NCBI RefSeq assembly: GCF_002214185.1
Contig: NZ_CP022161.1
Location: 6,021,486 to 6,085,485 of the forward strand
DNA: 64,000 nucleotides
Source of the DNA: Streptomyces capitiformicae
GTDB lineage: Bacteria; Actinomycetota; Actinomycetes; Streptomycetales; Streptomycetaceae
Direction: 5' to 3'
Position numbers and translations under genes: made by a program. Every line of letters starts with the position of its first letter. The stretch's first letter is position 1. Below the pieces are notes generated by a model. The model was not told the origin of the DNA. It ran no database searches and saw only the letters and a program-made list of their open reading frames with translations. Shown here one piece after another: positions 52,478 through 62,526 of the stretch.

Positions 52478-52831
52478 CTACTCGGCGGCGGTGTCCTGGA
52501 GCAGCCCGATCAGGTTCCCGTCCGTGTCCTTCGCCGAGGCGATCAGCCGACCGCCGCCGACGTCGTGGACGTCCTCCAGCGTCTCCGCCCCCGCCGTGAG
52601 CAGCGCCGCCAGCGTCGACCGGATGTCGGCGACGTGCCAGTACGGCACCGGACCCGTCATGCCCTTCGCGTGACCGTTGGGGTCCAGGCCCACGTCCTGC
52701 CCGGCGTCCTTGAACCCGACGTAGTACGGGGTGTCCGCGTAGGGTTCGACCTCCAGCAGGGCGCTGAACAGGGCCTTCGCCTGGGCGAGGTCCTTGACGG
52801 GGTAGATGATGGTCTTCAGTCCGGCGGTCAT
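52478..52831 (-). CDS. VOC family protein
   Basis: 117 residues, a single VOC unit: LKTIIYPVKDLAQAKALFSA, PYYVGFKDAGQDVGLDPNGH and ASAKDTDGNLIGLLQDTA. It is close to the small streptomycete glyoxalase/bleomycin-resistance-like proteins. It probably forms a dimer with a ligand cleft. It precedes the marR gene on the same strand and may be its target. Confidence 0.88.
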   Translation of the reverse strand: MTAGLKTIIYPVKDLAQAKALFSALLEVEPYADTPYYVGFKDAGQDVGLDPNGHAKGMTGPVPYWHVADIRSTLAALLTAGAETLEDVHDVGGGRLIASAKDTDGNLIGLLQDTAAE

Positions 52832-52943
52832 GGCGTACTCCTCCGTGAGTTTTTTCCGGCTGTTCGGGATCTGTCGACCACGCTAGGGCGGGAGAGAGGC
52901 GGGCGGCTTCTCCGATCCTGACCGGTCGCCTTCGCACCGCGGC

Positions 52944-55181
52944 TCATGCGGGCCGGAGCCAGGTGGTGGCGAGCGGGGGCAGCGTGAGGCGGATGCTCGC
53001 GGGGCGGCCGTCACAGGGGTGGGACTCGCTCTTCACCGGCTCGGGGTTCGTCACGTCGCCACCGCCGTAACGGGCGGCGTCCGTGTTCAGCACCTCGTGC
53101 CACACCGGGATGCCCTCGGGCACCCCGAGGCGGTAGTCCTCGCGGACCACGGGACTGAGATGGGACACGGCCAGCAGTGGGGTGCCGTCCGCGTCGTAGC
53201 GCAGGAACGCGAAGACGTTGTCCTCGGCCGCGTCCCCGCGCACCCACTGGAAGCCGCCCGGATCGCTGTCCCGTTGCCAGAGAGCGGGCGTGCGCCGGTA
53301 GACGGTGTTGAGGTCGCGGACGAGGTCCTGGACGCCCCGGTGGTCGGCTTCGACGCAGTACGCGGGATCGAGCAGCCACCACTCCGGGCCCTGTCCCTCG
53401 GACCACTCCGCCCCCTGGGCGAACTCCTGCCCCATGAAGAGGAGTTGCTTGCCGGGATGGGCCCACATGAACCCCAGATAGGCACGGTGATTCGCCCGCC
53501 GCTGCCACCAGTCGCCCGGCATCTTCGACACCAGCGCCTGTTTCCCGTGTACCACCTCGTCGTGGGAGATGGGCAGGACGTAGTTCTCGCTGTAGGCGTA
53601 CACCATCGAGAACGTCATCTCGTTGTGGTGGTACTTGCGGTGCACCGGCTCGTGTTCCATGTAGCCGAGCGAGTCGTGCATCCAGCCCATGTTCCACTTC
53701 AGCCCGAAGCCCAGCCCGCCGCTGTCGGTGGGCCGGGTCACGCCGTTCCACGCCGTGGACTCCTCCGCGATGGTCACCACGCCCGGCGCCCGCCGGTACA
53801 CCGTCGCGTTCATCTCCTGGAGGAAGGAGACCGCGCCCAGGTCCTCCCGCCCGCCGAACGCATTGGGAGCCCACTGACCGGGGTCACGCGAGTAGTCGAG
53901 GTAGAGCATCGACGCCACCGCGTCCACCCGCAGGCCGTCGACGTGGAACTCCTCGCACCAGTAGACGGCGTTCGCCACAAGGAAGTTGCGGACCTCGGTG
54001 CGCCCGTAGTCGAACTCGTACGTCCCCCAGTCCGGGTGCTCGGCACGCCGTGAGTCCCCGGGCTCGTACAGGGGGTCCCCGTCGAAGCGGGCCAGCGCCC
54101 AGTCGTCCTTGGGGAAATGGGCCGGCACCCAGTCCATGATCACGCCGATGCCGGCCCGGTGCAGGGAGTCGATGAGATACCGGAGGTCGTCGGGGGTGCC
54201 GAGCCGGGCGGTGGGCGCGTAGAACCCGGTGACCTGGTAACCCCAGGAGCCGCTGAACGGATGCTGGGCCACCGGCATGAACTCGACATGCGTGAAGCCG
54301 AGGTCCTTCACGTACGCCGGGAGCCGCTCGGCGAGTTGACGATACGTCAGACCTGGTCGCCAGGACGGCAGATGGACCTCGTACACCGAGAACGGCGCCT
54401 CGTGCACCGGGGTGTCCCCGCGTCTCGCCATCCACTCCTCGTCGCCCCATCGGTAGTGCGAGGCCGTCACCACGGAGGCCGTCGCGGGCGGCACTTCGGC
54501 GCGGCGGGCCATCGGGTCGGCCTTGAGGAAGCGGCCGCCGTAGCGGGAGGTGATCTCGAACTTGTACCGGGCCTCCTCGCCGACGCCGGGCAGGAACAGC
54601 TCCCACACCCCGGACGAACCGAGTGAGCGCATCGGGAACGCCGTACCGTCCCAGCAGCCGAAGTCCCCGGCGACACGTACCCCTTGCGCGTTCGGCGCCC
54701 ACACCGTGAAGCGGGTACCGGTGACGCCCTGGTGGCACATCGGCTCGGCGCCGAGGGCCTTCCAGAGCTGTTCGTGGCGGCCCTCGCGGATGAGGTGGAG
54801 GTCGAACTCGCCGAGCGCGGGCAGGAAGCGGTACGGGTCGTGGACCTCGTGGTCGGCGTCCTCGTACGAGACGAGCAGCGTGTACTCGGGGATGGCGTCG
54901 AGCGGCAGTACGCCGGAGAAGAGGCCGTCTCCCTCCGCGGTGAGGTAACTGCGCTCACCGTCGATCACGACGCGCACCGCGTGGGCGTACGGGCGCAGTG
55001 CCCGGAAGGCGATCCCGCCCGGCACGGGGTGGGCACCGAGCAGTGCGTGCGGGTCGTGGTGGGCGCCGGCCAGCAGGCGCCCGCGGTCGGTGGGGGAGAG
55101 GGGAGGCGCTTTTGCGCAGGAGCCGGGCGGGCGCGGTGGCGGACCGGCCGCCTCGGGGGGAAGGGTGTCGCGCAGTGCCAC
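52944..55181 (-). CDS. glgB: 1,4-alpha-glucan branching enzyme
   Basis: 745 residues from a GTG with GAGGAGG nine bases ahead; longer frames overlap the maltokinase gene. Two CBM48-type N-terminal domains precede the GH13 barrel. The barrel carries GLRVDAVASMLYLDYSR (nucleophile Asp), VVTIAEESTAWNGV (acid Glu) and LPISHDEVVHGK (third carboxylate). It makes alpha-1,6 branches in alpha-glucan. Next to maltokinase it belongs to the GlgE (maltosyl-phosphate) route from trehalose to glycogen. The gap to the maltokinase stop is four bases. Confidence 0.95.
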   Translation of the reverse strand: MALRDTLPPEAAGPPPRPPGSCAKAPPLSPTDRGRLLAGAHHDPHALLGAHPVPGGIAFRALRPYAHAVRVVIDGERSYLTAEGDGLFSGVLPLDAIPEYTLLVSYEDADHEVHDPYRFLPALGEFDLHLIREGRHEQLWKALGAEPMCHQGVTGTRFTVWAPNAQGVRVAGDFGCWDGTAFPMRSLGSSGVWELFLPGVGEEARYKFEITSRYGGRFLKADPMARRAEVPPATASVVTASHYRWGDEEWMARRGDTPVHEAPFSVYEVHLPSWRPGLTYRQLAERLPAYVKDLGFTHVEFMPVAQHPFSGSWGYQVTGFYAPTARLGTPDDLRYLIDSLHRAGIGVIMDWVPAHFPKDDWALARFDGDPLYEPGDSRRAEHPDWGTYEFDYGRTEVRNFLVANAVYWCEEFHVDGLRVDAVASMLYLDYSRDPGQWAPNAFGGREDLGAVSFLQEMNATVYRRAPGVVTIAEESTAWNGVTRPTDSGGLGFGLKWNMGWMHDSLGYMEHEPVHRKYHHNEMTFSMVYAYSENYVLPISHDEVVHGKQALVSKMPGDWWQRRANHRAYLGFMWAHPGKQLLFMGQEFAQGAEWSEGQGPEWWLLDPAYCVEADHRGVQDLVRDLNTVYRRTPALWQRDSDPGGFQWVRGDAAEDNVFAFLRYDADGTPLLAVSHLSPVVREDYRLGVPEGIPVWHEVLNTDAARYGGGDVTNPEPVKSESHPCDGRPASIRLTLPPLATTWLRPA

Positions 55182-55185
55182 GGTT

Positions 55186-56568
55186 TCAGCCTCCTCGTAC
55201 GGCGAGACGTTCGATCGCCGCCATCGGTACGGGCAGCCAGTCGGGCCGGTGCCGCGCTTCGTACAGAACCTCGTAGACCGCCCGGTCCGTCTCGTAGGCG
55301 CGCAGCAGACCGTGCTTCTCACGCGGGTCCCAGTCGGCCCGGGCGGCATAGCCCGCGCAGTAGGCCTCCCGGCAACGGCGTGCCCACTCCGGGCGCCAGG
55401 GGTGGCGCTGCCGGGCCGCGTAGTCGAAGGAGCGCAGCATTCCGGCGATGTCCCGCACCGGGGACTGGGTACCGCACCGCTCGGAGAGCGAACGGGACGG
55501 CTCGCCCTCGAAGTCGATGACGAACCACTCCCGGTCCGCCCGCAGCACCTGCCCCAGGTGCAGATCGCCGTGGACGCGCTGGGCGGGCGGCCCGACATCG
55601 CAGGACAGCAGCGCGCGGAAGGCGGTGCGCAGACCGGGGACGAACGGCTGGAGCGACGGTACGCAGCGGGCGGCGGCCTCCAGCCGCTCGGTCATCGCCG
55701 CCGCCGTCCGCGCGTTCTCGTCATGGGGCCCGACGGGGAAGGCCGACGCCAGCGCGAGATGCACCTCCGCGGTGGCCTGCCCCAGCTCGCGGGCCTCGGC
55801 GGTGAAGCCGTGGCCGGCGGCGAGCGCGCCCAGCGCCAGCGTCCAGCCGTCCGACGCGTCGGGCAGGAACGGCTGCAGCACACCGAGCGTCGCCGCGAAC
55901 GGATCCGTCGTCCGGAACCAGGCCACCGGAGCCGGCACCCGACCACAGCCCTGCCCCGCCAGCGCGCCCGGCACCTCCAGATCGGGATTGACCCCGGGCT
56001 GGATGCGCCGGAACACCTTCAGGATGAAGGCGTCGCCGTACACCAGCGAGGAGTTGGACTGCTCGGCGTCCAGCAGCCGCGGCGCCAGCCCGGCGGGCAC
56101 CCGTACGGACGGATCCGCCTCGAAGCGCAGCGGGCCCGCCGTGCCGGGATGCCGCAGCCGCTCCAGGAGCAACTGCGCCGACCGGGCGTCGTACAGCGCG
56201 TCGTACACCGTCAGACCGGCCAGCGGGCCGTCGTGCGCCTGCCCGATGAGGGCCCGGCCGAGGCGCGGGGGCAGCTGTTCGCGTACTCCGAGCAGCAGCT
56301 GGTAGCAGTCGCCGGAGGCGGGAGCGCCACCGGGCGCGGGCACCCCGCAGAGACCGGCATGGCTCGGGTGACCGGTGTAGACGAGCAGGTGCAGACAGCC
56401 CGGGGACAGCTCCTTCATGGACAACAGGGCGAGGTCCGTGACGGGCCGGTCCTTTCCGGCGAACCAGCGTTGCCGCGGCAGCCACTCACGCAGCAACCCG
56501 GCGAGCGAGGTCATCAGGTCGGCGGCGACCCCGTCGCTGGTCGGCCGGAGCAATGCGGTCTTCGGCAT
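55186..56568 (-). CDS. mak: Maltokinase
   Basis: 460 residues from the ATG at 56568. The N-terminal cap (LREWLPRQRWFAGKDRPVTD) is typical of Mak/Pep2. The kinase core has HGDLHLGQVL (catalytic loop, Asp and Gln) and WFVIDFEGEPSRSL (the DFEGEP metal site). It phosphorylates maltose to maltose-1-phosphate, the GlgE donor substrate. In related streptomycetes treS lies directly upstream, as here, but that gene is broken. Confidence 0.93.
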   Translation of the reverse strand: MPKTALLRPTSDGVAADLMTSLAGLLREWLPRQRWFAGKDRPVTDLALLSMKELSPGCLHLLVYTGHPSHAGLCGVPAPGGAPASGDCYQLLLGVREQLPPRLGRALIGQAHDGPLAGLTVYDALYDARSAQLLLERLRHPGTAGPLRFEADPSVRVPAGLAPRLLDAEQSNSSLVYGDAFILKVFRRIQPGVNPDLEVPGALAGQGCGRVPAPVAWFRTTDPFAATLGVLQPFLPDASDGWTLALGALAAGHGFTAEARELGQATAEVHLALASAFPVGPHDENARTAAAMTERLEAAARCVPSLQPFVPGLRTAFRALLSCDVGPPAQRVHGDLHLGQVLRADREWFVIDFEGEPSRSLSERCGTQSPVRDIAGMLRSFDYAARQRHPWRPEWARRCREAYCAGYAARADWDPREKHGLLRAYETDRAVYEVLYEARHRPDWLPVPMAAIERLAVRGG

Positions 56569-56597
56569 GGTGACGCGTCCTTTCGCCGGCCCACGCT

Positions 56598-57278
<681 letters not shown>

Positions 57279-57391
57279 ACCACAGTCCTACCGGACCGGC
57301 ACTCATCCCGGGTTTGATCACAACTGAAGACAGGCTCTAGTTCCCCCGCCAGTGCGGCACGTGACGAGGCGGAGTACCGCACACCGAGCGC

Positions 57392-57430
57392 GGGGCAAGG
57401 AAGGGCCCTTTCAGGGCCCTTCCTTGCCCC
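57392..57430. terminator. Perfect 18-base-pair hairpin
   Basis: GGGGCAAGGAAGGGCCCT and AGGGCCCTTCCTTGCCCC around TTC, with no mismatch. It has the look of a rho-independent terminator but no gene precedes it within 110 bases on either strand. It lies in the 350-base gap between the treS remnant and the transpeptidase gene, which otherwise has no coding frame or tRNA that I can see. It may be left from a gene removed when the island formed. Confidence 0.75.
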
Positions 57431-57628
57431 ATGTCGGTCTCTCAGGAGATCTCCCGCCCTTCGGTCGATACTCACGGTCAGCTCCTCGACTCGATGCGGG
57501 CGAGGCCCGGTGCAGGCGCAGAGTGATCTCTCTCCCCCCACTCACACGGGTTGAACGGTGACTGCTCACCCTCGCTCTCACCAGTGCGATGTCCCAGCCC
57601 ACGGCAAGCTCTCGAACTGAGGACCCAC

Positions 57629-58393
57629 ATGTCCTTGTGTACAAGACGGCTCCCGGCCGTAGCCTTGGTGATCGCCGCCGACGTGCTCCTCAGCGGCTGC
57701 ACCGGCGGCCGCGCGCCTGCGGCGCCGCACAACTCCGCGAACGCTGAGGCCCATGCAGGCAGCCCCGGACGGCCCGCGCCCCAGCCGCAGATCGTCCGGC
57801 CGATGGAAATACCCGCGCTCGGCCCCAAGACCCGCGCTCAGCTCACGACCAGCAACCGGCAGGCGGTCGTGGTGACCGGCGACAACCGGAACTCCAACCA
57901 GGCCACCGTCATGCTGTACGAGCGAGACGCTGCCCAGGCTTGGCATGCCGTCTCGGGCCCCTGGCGCGCACACAACGCTCTGCTCGGCTGGACCGACGAC
58001 CACCGCCAGGGCGACCTGCGCTCCCCGATCGGCGTGTTCGGCCTCACAGACGCGGGCGGGCGGCTGCCCGATCCTGGCACAAGACTTCCCTACGAACAGG
58101 AGTCCGCGTTCACCGCTAGCGGCACCGGCTTCGAGGGAGAACCGCTCACCGGAGCCTTCGACTATGTGGTAGCCATCAACTACAACCGCACGCCTCGCAC
58201 CACCCCACGGGACCAGACTCGGCCGCTCGGCGCGGACAAGGGCGGCGGCATCTGGATCCATGTAGACCACGGCGGCCCGACACAGGGCTGCATCTCACTG
58301 CCGAAAGGCCGGATGAAGGAACTACTGCGCTGGCTAGACCCAACGAAGAAGCCAGTCGTGGCCATGGGACACGAAACCGCCCTGGCAAAGTGA
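57629..58393 (+). CDS. L,D-transpeptidase-like lipoprotein
   Basis: 254 residues from the ATG at 57629. The leader MSLCTRRLPAVALVIAADVL ends in LLSGC, a lipobox. The YkuD-type catalytic region is at about 160-245: GGIWIHVDHGGPTQGCISLP contains the HxxxxxGC pair (His and Cys), and the upstream SPIGVFGLTDAGG matches the family start. It would make 3-3 cross-links in peptidoglycan or attach proteins. At 254 residues it lacks the immunoglobulin-like domains of typical actinobacterial Ldt enzymes, so it is a minimal form. It is the first gene to the right of the treS break. Confidence 0.85.
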   Translation: MSLCTRRLPAVALVIAADVLLSGCTGGRAPAAPHNSANAEAHAGSPGRPAPQPQIVRPMEIPALGPKTRAQLTTSNRQAVVVTGDNRNSNQATVMLYERDAAQAWHAVSGPWRAHNALLGWTDDHRQGDLRSPIGVFGLTDAGGRLPDPGTRLPYEQESAFTASGTGFEGEPLTGAFDYVVAINYNRTPRTTPRDQTRPLGADKGGGIWIHVDHGGPTQGCISLPKGRMKELLRWLDPTKKPVVAMGHETALAK

Positions 58394-59037
<644 letters not shown>

Positions 59038-59066
59038 CCCATAAGCCGTCCGCGACGGCTTATGGG
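59038..59066. terminator. Hairpin terminator
   Basis: CCCATAAGCCGTC-CGC-GACGGCTTATGGG, perfect 13-base arms. It lies 54 bases beyond the stop of the small membrane protein gene on the minus strand and probably terminates it; it could also serve decayed genes on the plus strand. Confidence 0.7.
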
Positions 59067-59119
59067 CCTCGGGCTCCTGTTGTCCTGTGGCGGTAGCTGG
59101 AGGCTCGGGCTCCGCGTGG

Positions 59120-59326
59120 CTACCGGCCGGTCAGGGCGGCCAGCGCCGCGGTCGCGGCAGCCACCACCGTCAGCGTGGCCGCGAGCGCCGCCCCCGCCCG
59201 GGTCACGGCCGCCGGGTAGGAAGCGCCGTCCCGGCGGGCCAGGTAGCCGGCCCCGGCAGCGATCATCGAGGCCGCTACCAGGACCAGGCCCACGCCCAGC
59301 ACGATTACGGCCATCTCGTTGGTCAC
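59120..59326 (-). CDS. Small two-helix membrane protein
   Basis: 68 residues from GTG with AAGGA ahead. Two hydrophobic helices (MAVIVLGVGLVLVAASMIAA and ALAATLTVVAAATAALAAL) flank a short loop ARRDGASYPAAVTRAG. It is divergent from the HTH-NTPase gene, with 127 bases between. No family is recognised. It could be a holin-like or regulatory membrane peptide. Confidence 0.7.
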   Translation of the reverse strand: MTNEMAVIVLGVGLVLVAASMIAAGAGYLARRDGASYPAAVTRAGAALAATLTVVAAATAALAALTGR

Positions 59327-59453
59327 GGTGTATCAGTCCTTCACGTCGAGGGGAGTTGATGCAGCCGACTCTCGTCAAGGACGTGTGCGCCGTGGTGCGC
59401 TCGCACGAAGATGAACACTGACGTACACCAGCACTGCGGGGGGACGGCGCACC

Positions 59454-61616
59454 ATGGACACCGGGGACACGAGCGCGGCGGAGTCCGGGCCCGCTGAGGC
59501 GCTCGCCGAGCTGCGCCGTCGACTGGCCGACGGCCTCGCCCACCGAGGGCTGGACCAGACCCAGGTTGCTCGCGCCACCGGGCTGAGCCGCGGCACCGTC
59601 AACCGCGCCCTGAGCGCGAACGCCGCCCCGCCCTCCAAATCCACCGTCAGTGCCCTTGCCCGTGCGCTGGGCATGGATCCGCAGCCGCTGCTGGACCTCC
59701 TCACCGCCTCCGCCGGGGGAGGCGGTGACCGCCTGAGCAGGTCGCTGGGGCGGCCGGTCGCAGAGTGGGACCCTCTCGACCTCGAGGTCCGCCCTGCCGC
59801 CGTCCCACACACAACGGCGGGCGAGGCTCCGGGCGCGCCCGGGATGCTGCCCGGCTATGTGTGCCGCCCGCACGACGAGGCGCTGGCCCGGCTGGTGGCA
59901 GACGCGGCGGCCGGGCGCAGCCGGATGGCGGTGCTCGTCGGCTCCTCCTCCACCGGCAAGACGCGTGCCTGCTGGGAGGCCGTCCAGCCGCTGGCCGCCG
60001 CAGGGTGGCGGCTGTGGCAACCCGTCGATCCCACGCGCGCAGAGGCGGCTCTGGACGAGCTGGCACGGGTCGGTCCGCAGACGGTGGTGTGGCTGGACGA
60101 AGCCCAGCACTACCTCGGTGCCGGTAGGGGGCGCGGTGAACGCGTGGCCGCTGCCCTGACCACCCTGCTCACCGACCCGTCACGAGGCCCGGTCCTCGTT
60201 CTGGGCACGCTGTGGAACGAGTACGCTGGCGCCTTTACCGCCCTGCCGCACCCTGGCCAGCACGATGCGCACCCGAACGTGCGGGCGTTGCTCGCCCATC
60301 GGCGTATCAGGGTCCCCGAGAAGTTCGACACGGTCGCGCTCGGCGCCGCGCAGGCGCTCGCCGAGGCCGGCGACCGGCAACTCGCCGCCGCCCTCGAGCG
60401 AGCAGAAGACGGGCGTCTGGCGCAGGAGCTGGCTGGAGGGCCCGAGCTGCTGCACCGGTATTACACCGCTTCTCCCCCTGCCCGTGCGATCCTGGAGGCC
60501 GCCATGGACGCCCGCCGCCTCGGCGTAGGCCTCCACCTCCCCCTGGCCTTCCTCGAAGCGGCAGTCGAGGACTACCTCACCGACAGCGAGCTCGACGCCC
60601 TGGACGACAACTGGCTCGAGCAGGCCCTGGCCGAACTCGGGCAGCCGGTCCACGGCAAGCTCGCGCCCCTGCGCCGTGTCCGGCCGCGCCGCGCCCCTCG
60701 CGCCCCCGGCACACCTGCTCCTGCCGTGGAACGGCCCGGACCGGTGTATCGGCTGGCGGACTACCTCGAGCAGCATGGCCGCCACGAACGGAGCCTGCTG
60801 TGCCCGCCGGCCTCGTTCTGGCAGGCCGCCGCCGATCACCTCACCTACATCCCTGACGAGCTCGCCCGTCTGTCGCGGGCCGCGCTGGACCGGCTCCGCC
60901 TTGGCTGGGCGTTCCATCTGCTCATGCAAGCCGTATGCGGCGATGGCAGCGACAGCGCCCAGGAGGTGGTGGTGCTCGCTCACTACAGGGCAGCGGCGAG
61001 CGGAGAGAGCGCTGGCGAGGCTGTCGTCCAGAAGGCCGCCGGTGCCGGCCATCGTTGGGCTCTTCAGGCTCTCGGCGTTGCCGCCGATCCCGGAGCGGAA
61101 GGCGGCGTTGTTGGCATCAGCGATGCAGGCGGCAACTCGCTCATCGACCTCGCCGAACGTGCCATGGCCGCTGGAGATCTACTTGTTGCCGAGGATCTCG
61201 CCTTGAGCGTCGCCAGTACTGGCGATCCGCAGGGGGCCCGGCTGCTCGCCCGGCTGCAGGAGGAATCCGGCAGACTGCCGGATCCGTCGCCTCGGTCCCA
61301 AGAGCCTCTCAGCCTGGCCGACACTGAGTTCCTGCGCCGCGCGCTCCTGCGTGCCGAAGAGGAGAGACATCAAGATCCGGAAACCCTCGCCGCCCGAGCC
61401 CTCGAAATGGGAAACCCCCAGGCACTCCTGAGGCTCGCCGAGCTCGTGTACGAGGGCGGCGATGCTGCGACAGCCCGCGATTTCATCCACCGGGCAGCCG
61501 ACGCAGGCGCCACCGCGATGCTCTCTTACCTCCTTACGAAGGCTCTGTACGCGCAGGTCACGTCCTGGTGGCCGTACGGGCTCGACCCGGACGGCACACC
61601 GTCCGCACCCTGGTGA
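59454..61616 (+). CDS. HTH domain, P-loop NTPase and Sel1/TPR-like repeat protein
   Basis: 720 residues. An XRE-type helix-turn-helix lies at about 30-80 (LDQTQVARATGLSRGTVNRA). A P-loop NTPase follows with Walker A GSSSTGKT (163-170) and Walker B VVWLDEAQHY (211-220), then helical regions. The last 200 residues are repeats of Sel1/TPR character (AGAGHRWALQALGVAADPGA, DPETLAARALEMGNPQALLR). HTH plus STAND-like NTPase plus helical repeats is the plan of many signalling or phage-response proteins in actinobacteria. Its place on an apparently mobile segment fits such a role, but no effector domain is visible. Confidence 0.8.
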   Translation: MDTGDTSAAESGPAEALAELRRRLADGLAHRGLDQTQVARATGLSRGTVNRALSANAAPPSKSTVSALARALGMDPQPLLDLLTASAGGGGDRLSRSLGRPVAEWDPLDLEVRPAAVPHTTAGEAPGAPGMLPGYVCRPHDEALARLVADAAAGRSRMAVLVGSSSTGKTRACWEAVQPLAAAGWRLWQPVDPTRAEAALDELARVGPQTVVWLDEAQHYLGAGRGRGERVAAALTTLLTDPSRGPVLVLGTLWNEYAGAFTALPHPGQHDAHPNVRALLAHRRIRVPEKFDTVALGAAQALAEAGDRQLAAALERAEDGRLAQELAGGPELLHRYYTASPPARAILEAAMDARRLGVGLHLPLAFLEAAVEDYLTDSELDALDDNWLEQALAELGQPVHGKLAPLRRVRPRRAPRAPGTPAPAVERPGPVYRLADYLEQHGRHERSLLCPPASFWQAAADHLTYIPDELARLSRAALDRLRLGWAFHLLMQAVCGDGSDSAQEVVVLAHYRAAASGESAGEAVVQKAAGAGHRWALQALGVAADPGAEGGVVGISDAGGNSLIDLAERAMAAGDLLVAEDLALSVASTGDPQGARLLARLQEESGRLPDPSPRSQEPLSLADTEFLRRALLRAEEERHQDPETLAARALEMGNPQALLRLAELVYEGGDAATARDFIHRAADAGATAMLSYLLTKALYAQVTSWWPYGLDPDGTPSAPW

Positions 61617-61639
61617 GCCACATTGGCGGGCATCCCTGG

Positions 61640-62102
61640 GCTCGTTGAGGCCTCAACGGGCCTGTGCAATGGTGGACGGCGGGCGCGGTCGGTGGAGTGG
61701 TCGAGAGCTGCTCGAACAGCGGCCGCGCGGGTGCTCATCTCGGCCCGGTCGGCGGCGCGGTGCATGGTGTTGGCGTCCTTGAGGATCTGGCGGGCCATGG
61801 CGACGAGTTCGGCGTCCCCCGATGGAGAACAGCAGCCCGTTGATCGCCTGGCGGGCTATGCCGCGCACGCGTTGCCCTTCGATGCGTGCGGCCTTGTGCT
61901 CGGGGCTGTCGGGCTGTTCGTGTTTGCGCCACCACCAGTCCTGCTGGGCGCGGATGAACTCGGTTACGGCTGCGGTGTAGGCGAGGACGGCGGCACGGCG
62001 TTCGGCGCGGTTGCCTGCGTGACGTTGGAGGAGGTAGCCCAGACAGCCGCCGAGCAGAGTGCCAGCGACGGCGATGAGGCTGGTCAGTACTTGGGGCATC
62101 AC
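61640..62102 (-). pseudogene. Membrane-anchored mobile-element protein, frameshifted
   Basis: The leftward frame MPQVLTSLIAVAGTLLGGCL has one N-terminal membrane helix, then AERRAAVLAYTAAVTEFIRA and ARQAINGLLFSIGG. At about 61818 an extra G in a G5 run shifts the frame. The family-like sequence goes on in another frame as DAELVAMARQILKDANTMHR then AADRAEMSTRAAAVRAALDH. Removal of one G restores a protein of roughly 150 residues. Similar small proteins occur on streptomycete integrative elements. The shift could be real or a sequencing error. Confidence 0.6.
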
Positions 62103-62124
62103 GTCGAAGGGGCTGAGGCGCCGG

Positions 62125-62526
62125 TTACAGGGGGAGTTGTATGCCGAGTTCCTGCATGGCGGCCGAGGGCGGGCCCCCTTCGGAGCGTTCGGTCTTGTAG
62201 CCCTTGACGCGGGGTTCGAGGGTGCGGGGATCGATAGCCTCGGCGGGGGCGCTCTTGGCGTACAGCCCGTCGGGCTCGGTGTCGCGGTCGTGGGGCAGGA
62301 GCCAGAAGACGCGGCGGCGGAAGGTGCCGGAGGCGCGGGAGGGCTTAGCGTCGGGGCCGAGGATCGCGTAGCCGACCATGCGGCCGTCGCGGTGGTAGGC
62401 GGGTTTGCCCTTGCGGGTGGGCAGCCGGTCCAGGCTCTGGCGGACGTAGTCGAGCTGCTCGAAGTCCTCCAGCCACACGAAGTCGGTCTCGTGGCTGATC
62501 TCGTCCGCGTCGATCAGGGAACTCAT
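62125..62526 (-). CDS. Hypothetical protein coupled to the primase gene
   Basis: 133 residues. Its ATG overlaps the primase stop by four bases. It reads DADEISHETDFVWLEDFEQL, GRMVGYAILGPDAKPSRASG and FRRRVFWLLPHDRDTEPDGL. I do not recognise a family. There is no signal or membrane segment. Tight coupling to the primase/helicase suggests a replication or copy-control partner on the mobile element. Confidence 0.75.
   Translation of the reverse strand: MSSLIDADEISHETDFVWLEDFEQLDYVRQSLDRLPTRKGKPAYHRDGRMVGYAILGPDAKPSRASGTFRRRVFWLLPHDRDTEPDGLYAKSAPAEAIDPRTLEPRVKGYKTERSEGGPPSAAMQELGIQLPL

Noticed and set aside
57279..57628. Search for a tRNA or att site at the treS break
   Set aside because: No cloverleaf, CCA-like end or repeated 3' tRNA segment could be recognised by eye; only hairpins were seen.
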